Part shown: positions 22,287 to 31,791 of the stretch, in pieces
How positions within the stretch are numbered: position 1 is the first letter of the stretch
Layout of the letters: the number at the start of each line of letters is the position of its first letter
Origin: Lachnospiraceae bacterium
GTDB taxonomy: Bacteria > Bacillota > Clostridia > Lachnospirales > Lachnospiraceae
Direction of reading: 5' to 3'
Assembly: GCA_021205755.1 (NCBI GenBank)
Contig: JAJPWX010000003.1
Coordinates: forward strand, 1 to 64,000
DNA length: 64,000 nucleotides
The notes under the pieces: generated by a model
Database searches by the model: none
What the model was told of the DNA's origin: nothing
The model's input: only the letters and a program-made list of their open reading frames with translations
Translations under genes and position numbers: made by a program

Positions 22287-22331
22287 ACTTTTATCATCGT
22301 TGCAAATTAGTATGTCCTCCTTTCGCTTGGC

Positions 22332-22985
22332 CTACACTCCATTCTTCTCGCAGATATCTGTCAGGCAGCACTTCTCACAATACGGCATTGTCCTCGCAGT
22401 ACAGACCGCGCGCCCATGATAAACCAGCCGATGACAAAATTCATTTCCTTCCTGGGGAGGAATGATCTTCCAAAGCGCCATCTCGACCTTTTTGGGTTCT
22501 TTGATCCCATCTACCAGCCCCATGCGGTTGGTCAGACGAATGCAATGCGTGTCCGTGACAATCGCAGGCTTGCCAAACACGTCGCCCATGATCAGGTTTG
22601 CACTCTTGCGCCCCACGCCAGGCAGCTTTAATAACAAATCAAAATCATCCGGTACTTTCCCGCCATAGGTATCTCTGAGGATACGCATACAGGCGCTGAT
22701 ATCGCGCGCTTTGCTTTTTCCGAGGCCGCAGGGCTTCACAATCTCCTCGATCTCCTCTGGCGTGGCGGCAGCCAGTGCATCCACATCCGGGTATTTTTCA
22801 TACAGCTTCTCTACCACTACATTGACCCGCGCGTCTGTACACTGCGCCGCCAGACGGACACTCACAAGGAGCTTCCACGCTTCATCATAGTCCAGTGTGC
22901 AGTCTGCGTCCGGGTATTCCTTTTTTAAACGCTCAATAATTTCCAGAGCGAACATCTTCTTTTGTTCTTCTGTTTTCGCTGGCAT
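22332..22985 (-). CDS. nth: Endonuclease III
   Basis: LLKLPGVGRKSANLIMGDVFG helix-hairpin-helix, VDTHCIRLTNR-like block, C-terminal Cys cluster CTARTMPYCEKCCLTDIC. Confidence 0.96.
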   Translation of the reverse strand: MPAKTEEQKKMFALEIIERLKKEYPDADCTLDYDEAWKLLVSVRLAAQCTDARVNVVVEKLYEKYPDVDALAAATPEEIEEIVKPCGLGKSKARDISACMRILRDTYGGKVPDDFDLLLKLPGVGRKSANLIMGDVFGKPAIVTDTHCIRLTNRMGLVDGIKEPKKVEMALWKIIPPQEGNEFCHRLVYHGRAVCTARTMPYCEKCCLTDICEKNGV

Positions 22986-23148
22986 AAATCTTCTGTCCTT
23001 TTCATTCTTCTTTTATGAGCTGTGCCATTTTTTCTTTTTAGTGAAGGAAAAGGCATTTGTTCTTCAACCGAATCAGACGGATTCCGTTTCAAAAGCAAAT
23101 GCCTTACATTGTTTGCATAAAGTCACAAAAACTACACTTTACCCAATA

Positions 23149-24090
23149 CTATCTCTGCCCCTTATCATACGGAATCCCTTCCGCTTTCGGCGCGCGGGAC
23201 TTCTCTGACGTGAACGCAAGCACGATCAGGGAGATGATGTACGGAAGCATGTTGTACACGCTGCCTGGCAGGTTCAGCGCCACCAGGAAATCAAATCCGG
23301 TGTATACGTTGGAGAGTGCGCGGAACAGCCCGAACAGGATTGCCGCCAAGCCAATCTTGACCGGTGTCCACTGGCCGAAGATCATAACCGCCAGTGCCAG
23401 GAAACCAAAGCCGGCCACGCCGTTTTCGAACTTCCACTCACTCACGCCTGCCGTGATGTAGACGATACCGCCCAGGCCGCCGAGTACACCGGAGATCAGG
23501 ACGCCCGCGTAACGCATGCGGATGACATTGATGCCCACGGAATCCGCCGCCTGCGGATGCTCGCCGCACGCCTGCAGGCGCAGGCCAAAGCGCGTCTTAT
23601 AGAGAACCACATAGGAAGCCACCAGGGCTACCGCCGCCACTACCATGAACCAGTTGAACTCGAAGCGCCCGAAATACACGAGAAACGCTTTTTTCTCATT
23701 AACATACTGGATGGTAGAGGAGACATTGCTCGCATCCTCGGCTGCGTTGATCGCACGCACCGCTACGGTCGCGCCCGCAGTACCGAGCAGGTTCATCGCC
23801 GTGCCGACCAGGGTCTGGTCGGCCTTGAAGTTAATCGAAGCCACTGCCAGCAGCAGAGAATAAAGCATCCCGAAAAGTGCGCTGCCGAGCATAACTGCCA
23901 GGATCATAAGAATGGCTGGCGCAGACGCAGACATATATTTCATGACCAGCGCACCGCCAAGCGCACCGATGACCATAATGCCTTCCAGGCCGATGTTGAT
24001 GACGCCGCTGTGCTCCGAGAAGCATCCGCCGAGTGCCACCAGCGCGAGTACAGAAGCAAAAATCAGGGTATACTGAACCAATAACAGCAT
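23149..24090 (-). CDS. BMP/nucleoside-type ABC transporter permease (NupQ-like)
   Basis: ALGGCFSEHSGVINIGLEGIMVIGALGGAL motif; last gene of the operon. Confidence 0.9.
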   Translation of the reverse strand: MLLLVQYTLIFASVLALVALGGCFSEHSGVINIGLEGIMVIGALGGALVMKYMSASAPAILMILAVMLGSALFGMLYSLLLAVASINFKADQTLVGTAMNLLGTAGATVAVRAINAAEDASNVSSTIQYVNEKKAFLVYFGRFEFNWFMVVAAVALVASYVVLYKTRFGLRLQACGEHPQAADSVGINVIRMRYAGVLISGVLGGLGGIVYITAGVSEWKFENGVAGFGFLALAVMIFGQWTPVKIGLAAILFGLFRALSNVYTGFDFLVALNLPGSVYNMLPYIISLIVLAFTSEKSRAPKAEGIPYDKGQR

Positions 24091-25232
24091 TATGCCTCGC
24101 CTCCTTCCTGATGGGTCTTCGCCGCTTTTTTCTCATCCCGCTTATCCAGCCAGCGGTTCATAGCGAGCTTAAAAATAAATACAAAGCCGCACAGATAAAT
24201 GATCATCGAAGAGATAAAATCAGAAATCTGAGAGCAGTAAAGGGTCTTGTCCACATAAGCGCCGCCGCTCGTAATGTGCTGAATAAAATAGGAAGAAAAG
24301 ATCGCTCCGATCGGATGCAGACCGCCAAGGAAGGCCGCCGCGATCCCGTTAAAGCCCATCGACGGAACACTTGTCTGCGAACAGCTCCACTGCTCAATGC
24401 CGGTCAGATAATAGAACGCCGCTCCCATGCCCGCAAGTCCGCCCGCAATCGCCAGGGTCAGAATCGTATTGCGTTTTTCACGCATGCCGCAGTATTTCGC
24501 CGCTTCCTTATTCATACCAGTTGCTTTCAGTTCATAGCCAAACTTTGTCTTTTCAAGCAGCACCCAGATCACGATCGCCACAATCACCGCAAGCGGAATC
24601 GCAATCGTCACATAGGAGTTGTTGCTGAACAGCGCGGAAAGGCCAAGATTCGGAATGATGGCTCCGCTGTTCGCCTTGGAAACCGCTGTCGTGTAGGGGC
24701 TTGTAGGCTCCTTTACCGTTGTCAGAAGCATATTCACCGTATAAAGACCGATCCAGTTCAGCATAATACCGGAGATGACTTCATTTACATTGCGGTACGC
24801 TTTCAGCGCGCCGGAGATGGCTCCCATCAGAGCGCCGACCACAGCCGCCGCCAGGATGCAGATATACCAGGGCATGCCAAGCGCAATTGCAAAATACAGG
24901 CTGGCTCCCGCGCCGCCAACATACTGTCCGGCTGCGCCAATGTTAAAGAATCCCGCCTTGTAGGCAAACAGCACCGATAAGGAACACATCAGCAATGGCG
25001 AAGTCTTTACCAGCGTACTGCCCAGATATTTCAGCTGCGCAGCTGCCGACGGGTAATAGAAATAATTTTTCACAACCGCAACGATCGCGCCCCAGGCGCC
25101 GCTCGCATTTACAATCAGAAGCGCAATGTATCCGACAAAAAGCCCTAAAAGGATACACAGAATTGAAGCCAGCAGAGACTGCACCACATTATTGCGCAGC
25201 AGGCCGCCGCCCTTGTTTGCTTTTTTCTCCAT
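24090..25232 (-). CDS. BMP/nucleoside-type ABC transporter permease (NupP-like)
   Basis: KTSPLLMCSLSVLFAYKAGFFNIGAAGQYV motif; start set at MEKKANKGGG. Confidence 0.9.
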   Translation of the reverse strand: MEKKANKGGGLLRNNVVQSLLASILCILLGLFVGYIALLIVNASGAWGAIVAVVKNYFYYPSAAAQLKYLGSTLVKTSPLLMCSLSVLFAYKAGFFNIGAAGQYVGGAGASLYFAIALGMPWYICILAAAVVGALMGAISGALKAYRNVNEVISGIMLNWIGLYTVNMLLTTVKEPTSPYTTAVSKANSGAIIPNLGLSALFSNNSYVTIAIPLAVIVAIVIWVLLEKTKFGYELKATGMNKEAAKYCGMREKRNTILTLAIAGGLAGMGAAFYYLTGIEQWSCSQTSVPSMGFNGIAAAFLGGLHPIGAIFSSYFIQHITSGGAYVDKTLYCSQISDFISSMIIYLCGFVFIFKLAMNRWLDKRDEKKAAKTHQEGGEA

Positions 25233-25233
25233 T

Positions 25234-26793
25234 TCAGTGGACCCCCTTTCCAGCCATATCCATCCGCTTTGCCCCCGCCATGTAAAGGCCAAGCTCCTCA
25301 ACGGTCACCTGCTTCGGGTCAAACTCACCGACAATCTCACCCTCGTACATCACCAGAATGCGGTCCGACACATTCATCACCTCGTCCAGCTCCAGGCTGA
25401 TCAGAAGCACACCCTTCCCGGCGTCTCTCTGCGCCACGATCTGCTTATGAATGTACTCAATCGCGCCGACATCGAGTCCGCGGGTCGGCTGCACCGCAAT
25501 CAGAAGCTCCGGGTTCTTGTCAATCTCACGCGCGACAATCGCCTTTTGCTGGTTGCCGCCCGACATCGAACGGGCAATCGTGACCGGTCCCTGGCCGGAA
25601 CGTACGTCATACTGCTCGATCAGGCGCTCCGCATATTCCCGGATCTCTTTGCGCTTTAAAAAGCCTGCCTTATTTGTAAACTGCGGCTCAAAATAGCGCT
25701 GCAGCACCATATTATTCTCCAGGGAATAATCCAGAACAAGACCATGCTTATGACGGTCCTCCGGAATGTGGCTCATGCCCATAACCGAACGTTTCCGGAT
25801 CGGTGCGCGGGTAATGTCCTGTCCATCCAGGGTGATCGTACCTTCCTTTACCGGCTCCAGACCGGACAGCCCATAGACAAACTCCGTCTGACCGTTCCCG
25901 TCAATACCGGCGATACAGACAATCTCACCGCGCCGCACCTGAAGAGACACATTGTGTACCGCATCATTTTTGTGCCGTTTTGACGCGACAGACATATTTT
26001 TGATATCAAGTACGACATCCTTGGGCTTCGCCTCATCTTTCTCAACGACGAAATTCACATTGCGCCCCACCATCATCGCGGAAAGCGCTTCCGGCGTCGT
26101 ATCCTTAGTCTCCACCGTACCGACATATTTGCCCTTGCGGAGCACCGTGCAGCGGTCAGACACTTCCATAATCTCTGAGAGCTTATGAGAAATAAAGAGG
26201 ATGCTCTTGCCCTCTGCTGCCAGATTCTTCATGATATGCATGAGCTCCTGTATCTCCTGCGGCGTTAACACCGCGGTCGGTTCATCAAAAATCAGAATCT
26301 CATTGTCCCGGTAAAGCATCTTCAGAATTTCCGTTCTCTGCTGCATGCCTACCGTAATGTCCTCAATCAAAGCGTCCGGCTCCACTTTCAGGCCATATTT
26401 TTCCGAAAGCTCCACCACCTTTTTGCGGGCCTCCGCTTTTTTCAGAAAACCATGGCTGACCGGTTCTACGCCCAGAATAATATTGTCAAGTACACTGAAG
26501 CACTCGACCAGTTTAAAATGCTGATGCACCATTCCAATGCCGAGGTCATTCGCATCGTTCGGGTCTTTGATTTCCACCCGCTGCCCATCCTTGCGAATCT
26601 CTCCCTCTTCCGGCTGATACAAGCCAAACAAAACGCTCATCAGGGTCGATTTTCCTGCTCCGTTCTCTCCTAAGAGCGCGTGTATCTCGCCTTTTCTCAG
26701 CTGAAGCGTAATGTCATCATTGGCAATGATTCCCGGAAAGCGTTTTGTAATATGGAGCATCTCTATCGCATACTCACTCGTGTTTTTTCCCAA
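25234..26793 (-). CDS. ABC transporter ATP-binding protein, duplicated nucleotide-binding domain (NupO-like)
   Basis: Walker [10 protein letters not shown], second domain with [14 protein letters not shown]. Confidence 0.93.
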   Translation of the reverse strand: MGKNTSEYAIEMLHITKRFPGIIANDDITLQLRKGEIHALLGENGAGKSTLMSVLFGLYQPEEGEIRKDGQRVEIKDPNDANDLGIGMVHQHFKLVECFSVLDNIILGVEPVSHGFLKKAEARKKVVELSEKYGLKVEPDALIEDITVGMQQRTEILKMLYRDNEILIFDEPTAVLTPQEIQELMHIMKNLAAEGKSILFISHKLSEIMEVSDRCTVLRKGKYVGTVETKDTTPEALSAMMVGRNVNFVVEKDEAKPKDVVLDIKNMSVASKRHKNDAVHNVSLQVRRGEIVCIAGIDGNGQTEFVYGLSGLEPVKEGTITLDGQDITRAPIRKRSVMGMSHIPEDRHKHGLVLDYSLENNMVLQRYFEPQFTNKAGFLKRKEIREYAERLIEQYDVRSGQGPVTIARSMSGGNQQKAIVAREIDKNPELLIAVQPTRGLDVGAIEYIHKQIVAQRDAGKGVLLISLELDEVMNVSDRILVMYEGEIVGEFDPKQVTVEELGLYMAGAKRMDMAGKGVH

Positions 26794-26813
26794 CTTCCCT
26801 TTTCCTCCTTCGA

Positions 26814-26844
26814 AAAAGAGCAGGCCAGCTCAGCCCGCTCTTTT
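26814..26844. terminator. Hairpin between substrate-binding protein and ATPase genes (attenuator/terminator)
   Basis: aaaagagc...gctctttt palindrome in the operon's first intergenic gap. Confidence 0.6.
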
Positions 26845-26903
26845 GTTTTCAGCCAATATAACTCCTGCACACGCCATATGCGCGAAGCAGTATTTGTTTC
26901 TGA

Positions 26904-28094
26904 TTACTTAATATTACCGTAAGCATTCACAGTAACGGTCACACCCATCGCTTCCAGACCAGCCTCGTCCAGCTCAAGTGTCGTATCGTTGTTCACTGTG
27001 ATCTCTCCGTTGTACATAGAAGCTACCAGAGCAGCGTAATCATCTTCTGTGAAATCATCACTCCACTGCGTGGATTCGCCAAGCTGTACATAGTTCTCAG
27101 ACGGAGTCTCGGATACCAGGCCAAGGTTCTGAATCTGGCCTACGTATGCATCCCAGTTGTCATTGATAATGATCTCGGTCAGAAGGGTATTTACGGTAGC
27201 TGCCAGACCCTTCATAGCGGAGGTAACCGTCATGCCCTCGCCATAAGCGCCGTCGATGATACCAGCCTGATCTACGTCAACACCGATGACCTTGCCGTCT
27301 ACCTTTGCAGCAGCTTCAGCCGCGGATGTGTAGATGCCGCCGCCGCAGGCAAAGACTACTTCCACGCCGTTGGTCTGATACCAGGTATCCATATAAGCGG
27401 TGATATCGGAATCGCCGTAGAACTGGTTGCCATATACATACTCAACCGTCACTTCGTCAGATACGCCAAGCTCTGCCGCCGCATCGCTGATGCCCTGTAC
27501 AAAGCCGTATCCGTAACGGATAACTGCCGGAACTGCCATGCCGCCCAGGAAGCCGATGTGACGATAGCCAAGCTTCACAGCCGCAACGCCTGCCATGTAG
27601 CCAGCCAGCTCTTCCTGATAGATCGCAATGTAAACATTGTCTGAATAATAGTAATCGGTTACTTCCCAGTTCTCCGGGACATAGTCATAATTCGGCTCCG
27701 CATACTCAAGGATGTCGCCTGCTCCAACGTCAAGCGCGACAAACTTCACATCCGGATACATCTCAGAGGTCTCAACGATCGTGCCTGCGAACGCATAGCC
27801 CGGCATAACGACAACATTGTAGCCCTCAGCTACAGCCTGATCTACGCTCTCTACACGCGCTGCTGTTGAGTCGTCGGTTGGTTTGTAATACTGGAACTCG
27901 ATGCCATTCTCTTCGCAGAATGCGGCACATGCTTCATAGGTCGTCTGGTTGAAAGACTGGTCTGTGATATCGCCATAGTCGGTAACCATAGCTACCTTGT
28001 AGGTCTCTTCCTCTGCGGAAGCAAACGAGGGCGCTGCGGAAAGTGCCATAGCGCCGGCCATCAGTACTGCTAATGCCTTGCTCATTCTTTTCAT
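26904..28094 (-). CDS. BMP family ABC transporter substrate-binding protein
   Basis: Start at MKRMSKALAVLMAGAMALSAAPSFASAEE after an AAAGGAG RBS; MVTDYGDITDQSFNQTTYE and NVVVMPGYAF blocks. Confidence 0.92.
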   Translation of the reverse strand: MKRMSKALAVLMAGAMALSAAPSFASAEEETYKVAMVTDYGDITDQSFNQTTYEACAAFCEENGIEFQYYKPTDDSTAARVESVDQAVAEGYNVVVMPGYAFAGTIVETSEMYPDVKFVALDVGAGDILEYAEPNYDYVPENWEVTDYYYSDNVYIAIYQEELAGYMAGVAAVKLGYRHIGFLGGMAVPAVIRYGYGFVQGISDAAAELGVSDEVTVEYVYGNQFYGDSDITAYMDTWYQTNGVEVVFACGGGIYTSAAEAAAKVDGKVIGVDVDQAGIIDGAYGEGMTVTSAMKGLAATVNTLLTEIIINDNWDAYVGQIQNLGLVSETPSENYVQLGESTQWSDDFTEDDYAALVASMYNGEITVNNDTTLELDEAGLEAMGVTVTVNAYGNIK

Positions 28095-28335
28095 TTTTGC
28101 ATACTCCTTTGTTTTTTTATTTATCCTTAAGCCAGTACCGGCTCTGGATCTGAATGAACCCCTTTTCTCACCTCTGCAGAACTCCCCACCGTCTGTCACA
28201 GGCCAATCGGCAAATAGTACAGGCTGTGCCTCTTTTCCATGCAATATTCCAAGGCATTGCCGCCATGCCGACACATATCTGTGAACAGTATACCACACTT
28301 TTCGACAAATTGAACTGTTTTTTTCACTTTTTTTA

Positions 28336-28390
28336 CATAACAGTTCAAAACAGTTAAGCACAGACCTGTGGCCTGCTGTTCTGAATATTC
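28336..28390. repeat. MITE-like repeat, short copy D
   Basis: ataacagttcaaaacag...acctgtggcctgctgttctgaatattc; matches both ends of copies B and C. Confidence 0.7.
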
Positions 28391-28502
28391 TCATTTTTGT
28401 TTACAACATCCGACATTCGTGATAAAATTCCCGATAATGGCAAACAACGAAATAGCTTTTTATTGTCTGGAAAAAGCAGAAAAACGAAGGAGGCAGCAGA
28501 AA

Positions 28503-29354
28503 ATGAAAATCGGGCTTGTATTGGAGGGCGGCGCCATGCGCGGCATGTACACCGCCGGAATTCTCGATGTTATGATGGAAAACCAGATCAAAATCAATGG
28601 CGCGATCGGGGTGTCCGCGGGCGCACTGTTCGGCGTAAACTATCTCTCCGGGCAGAATGGCCGCGTCATCCGCTACAACAAACGCTTCAACAGTGACAAA
28701 AACTACATGGGAATCCTTCCATTATTAAAGGAAGGAAATATCATCAGCACGAAATATGCTTATCATGACGTCCCCTATGAGCTGGATGTCTTCGACGACG
28801 CCGCCTACCGAACAGCCGCAGAGGAAATTCCCTTTTATGCGGTCGTCACAGATATCGAAACCGGAAAGCCGAAATATGTCCGCATCCGCAGCGTCTATAA
28901 GCAAATGGACGTCCTGCGCGCATCCGCGTCAATGCCCTTTGTCTCAAAGCCTGTAAAAATCGGCGACAGCCGCTATCTTGACGGCGGAATCTCAGACAGC
29001 GTGCCCTTCGAGTGGATGTATGGAAACGAGTACGATCGGCTGATCGTCGTGCTGACCCGCGACCTGTCCTACCGCAAGGAACCCATGTCCCCAGCGTTGA
29101 TTAAAGTCTGTTATCGGAAGTATCCGCAGCTGCAAAGCCAGCTTCTGCGCCGACATACGATCTACAATGAAGCGATTGAAGCCCTGAAACAGCGGGAAGC
29201 TGACGGACAGGCTTTCGTCATCCGTCCTTCTGTTCCGATCGAGATCGGACGCATCGAGAGCGACCCGTCCAAGCTGCAGGCCGTCTATGAACTGGGGCTG
29301 AATGATGGAGAGGCGCAGATCGAGGCGCTGAAATCTTATCTCGGACAAGAATAA
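28503..29354 (+). CDS. Patatin-like phospholipase family protein
   Basis: GLVLEGGAMRGMYTAGILD, GVSAGALFG (GxSxG), DGGISDSVP catalytic Asp; RBS gaaggaggc. Confidence 0.93.
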   Translation: MKIGLVLEGGAMRGMYTAGILDVMMENQIKINGAIGVSAGALFGVNYLSGQNGRVIRYNKRFNSDKNYMGILPLLKEGNIISTKYAYHDVPYELDVFDDAAYRTAAEEIPFYAVVTDIETGKPKYVRIRSVYKQMDVLRASASMPFVSKPVKIGDSRYLDGGISDSVPFEWMYGNEYDRLIVVLTRDLSYRKEPMSPALIKVCYRKYPQLQSQLLRRHTIYNEAIEALKQREADGQAFVIRPSVPIEIGRIESDPSKLQAVYELGLNDGEAQIEALKSYLGQE

Positions 29355-29428
29355 TCGTAATCTCCTGTGTTCCGATCGAACGCTGGCGGCAAACGCCTTT
29401 TGTCTTGATCGGGACACAGATTCATCCA

Positions 29429-31591
29429 TTATAGCTCAGCCTGATTATCTATCCTTCTGCTCTCTTCCTGCTTTCTGGCCAGCTCCATTCTCTCCATCAT
29501 CATTTTTTCCATCATGCTCTCCGCGCCATCGGTCTCTCCCAGATACCCATACTGGTTAGAGAACAGGATAACCTCCGTTTCAAACGCTCCCCTGCAATGC
29601 TTTTGCAGATGGAATTTCACACGGCTTGCCACTTCTGCCATCGTCTGCGCCAGCCAGCCAGCTTCGAGCAAAATGCCGACCGCCTCTTCTGTCGTATTCG
29701 TATCCAGCAGTCTGCTCACGATTTCCGGCGGCGTCCCGGCCCGCATTGCCTGCGCCGCAAACAGCTCCGCGCGGCAATCCGCATGCGCGGAATGGGTATT
29801 CATCACACCTCCTGAAACCTTGATAAATTTCCCGATATGCGCGACAAACAGAATCCCTTTCACACCCAATTCTTCCGCGATATCCAGCGTTTCTCCGACG
29901 TAATTGCTGCATTTCATGGAATCGTCGGCGCTTAATCCGAAAAACTCTTCCCTGGCATTTTCTTTCGCGATTGAATTCCCCTGTGGGGGCGCATTCTGCC
30001 CACCCAGTCCCCCCTGCGACGTTTCTCTCTGCTCCGCTACCATTTTTACAGTTTTTTCCTGCACTTCCACATCCTGCCCGTCCGGAATCGGACTGCCAAT
30101 CGATGTGCCCCCTCTCCGAATAAAATCTGCACCATAATTTCCCGGCGTAATCAGAATATATTGTTCTCCATTCGCCACCTTCTGCTTCATCTCCACGCGA
30201 ATACTGGCAATCAGAGCTTCCTCGCTCATCGGAACCACGATTCCACTGGTACCAAGAATCGAAATACCGCCTTCGATTCCCAGGTGCGGGTTAAATGTTC
30301 GCTTCGCGATTTCCACCCCCTCCGGCACCGAGATGGTAATTTTCAGAGATCCAGGATATTCAAAATCCTCGCAGACCGATTTCACTTCCTGCGTAATCAT
30401 CTTGCGCGGCACCCGATTGATCGCCGCCTCCCCGACCGCCTGCTCCAGGCCAAGCTTCGTCACACGTCCGACACCGAGGCCGCCGTCAATCAGTATCCGT
30501 GACCGGCTCTCGCACTCCGGATTCGCTCCGTCTTCCCTCTGAATTGCACCGGACAATTTTTTAACCGTCCTGGGACTCTCTAAATTCGCCGATTCACTCC
30601 AGGCTGCATCTTCAACCATAAACTCTGCCCGCGCATATACCAGAACCCCATCTGTCGCATCCGGGTCATCGCCAGCATATTTTCGCACTGCGCAGCTCAC
30701 CGAGCCTTCCGCCAGTTCCTGCTCTTCCACCGGCAAATGGAGCCGAATCCCTTTCGGAGTCAACAGATCCACACGGTGACAGATTCTCCCGGACAACAGC
30801 ATCTGCGCCGCCGCTTTAGCTGCTGCTGCAGCGCAGCTTCCGGTCGTGTAACCGCAGCGCAGCTTTTTATTCTTTTTCATAACAAACTGATCTTCGATCC
30901 CGGTCAGCCCGGGAATGAACGGCAGCGGATGAATATTTATCAAACGGATTTGATCTGCGGAAGCTTTTCCAACCGCCTCAGCAATAGGATCAGCATCCCC
31001 GGATTTTTCTCCCCTTTCATCGCCAGGCAGTTCCTCATTCCCAATACTCGATTCCAGTTCACAACAGAATCCTTCCCCATTTTTCACCTGCCACTCAAAA
31101 TAATCCCGGTGCGGCCGGGAAAAACGATCCAAGATCGCCATAATGGTTCCGCCATGCACAGCAAAAGCCACACTTTTCGCTTCTGCTCTCTGCGCCCCGG
31201 CACAGGCTTCCAGAAAGGCGCCACAGCATCTCTCGATAAAATCCGCCCGGCTCTCTCCTCCCGGAAATGCAGTCGTGCCTCCGCTGTCAATCCAGGCCTG
31301 GTAGCGCGCATCCTCCTTCAATTCCCCGTAATTTTTATACTCAAACTCACCAAAATCACACTCCGCAAAGCCGGATAAAAGCCGGACTTCCACATCCGGA
31401 TACAGGGCTTTCGCCGTCTGTACGCACCGCTTCCGCGGACTTGCGTATACAAGCTCTGGCTGAGGATAAAAGCCACGGTTTTCTTCCAATTTTCGAAGAG
31501 CCTCCTCCGTCAGCGGCTCATCAGTGGTACCCACATAGCGGTGTTCCAGATTTCCGGCCGTGCTCCCGTGCCGGATCAGATAAATTTCCAT
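29429..31591 (-). CDS. cbiD: Fusion of histidine phosphatase (CobC-like) and cobalt-precorrin-5B C1-methyltransferase (CbiD)
   Basis: N-term IYLIRHGSTAGN...FGEFEYKNYGEL; C-term LRCGYTTGSCAAAAAKAA...NPHLGIEGGISILGTSGIVVPMSEEA. Confidence 0.9.
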   Translation of the reverse strand: MEIYLIRHGSTAGNLEHRYVGTTDEPLTEEALRKLEENRGFYPQPELVYASPRKRCVQTAKALYPDVEVRLLSGFAECDFGEFEYKNYGELKEDARYQAWIDSGGTTAFPGGESRADFIERCCGAFLEACAGAQRAEAKSVAFAVHGGTIMAILDRFSRPHRDYFEWQVKNGEGFCCELESSIGNEELPGDERGEKSGDADPIAEAVGKASADQIRLINIHPLPFIPGLTGIEDQFVMKKNKKLRCGYTTGSCAAAAAKAAAQMLLSGRICHRVDLLTPKGIRLHLPVEEQELAEGSVSCAVRKYAGDDPDATDGVLVYARAEFMVEDAAWSESANLESPRTVKKLSGAIQREDGANPECESRSRILIDGGLGVGRVTKLGLEQAVGEAAINRVPRKMITQEVKSVCEDFEYPGSLKITISVPEGVEIAKRTFNPHLGIEGGISILGTSGIVVPMSEEALIASIRVEMKQKVANGEQYILITPGNYGADFIRRGGTSIGSPIPDGQDVEVQEKTVKMVAEQRETSQGGLGGQNAPPQGNSIAKENAREEFFGLSADDSMKCSNYVGETLDIAEELGVKGILFVAHIGKFIKVSGGVMNTHSAHADCRAELFAAQAMRAGTPPEIVSRLLDTNTTEEAVGILLEAGWLAQTMAEVASRVKFHLQKHCRGAFETEVILFSNQYGYLGETDGAESMMEKMMMERMELARKQEESRRIDNQAEL

Positions 31592-31791
31592 ACATCCCAG
31601 CTCCTTTTTTCCCGGAAGTAAAAAGGAAACAGACCAGATTCTGTGTCTCCTTCTTCCGTTTCCGAATTTCCTGTTCCAGAAGTTCTTCGGCGCTCACGGT
31701 CTCCGGCACATAATCCCGCACATAGCAAGCTGATTCTCCACACTCTCACCGCGGCCAGTCCATTTGGATTTTCTGCTATAGGTAAAAATCC

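Noticed and set aside
28095-28394. 100-codon N-terminal extension of the BMP substrate-binding protein
   Set aside because: A proper signal peptide and AAAGGAG RBS place the start at 28094; the extension is leader and repeat sequence.
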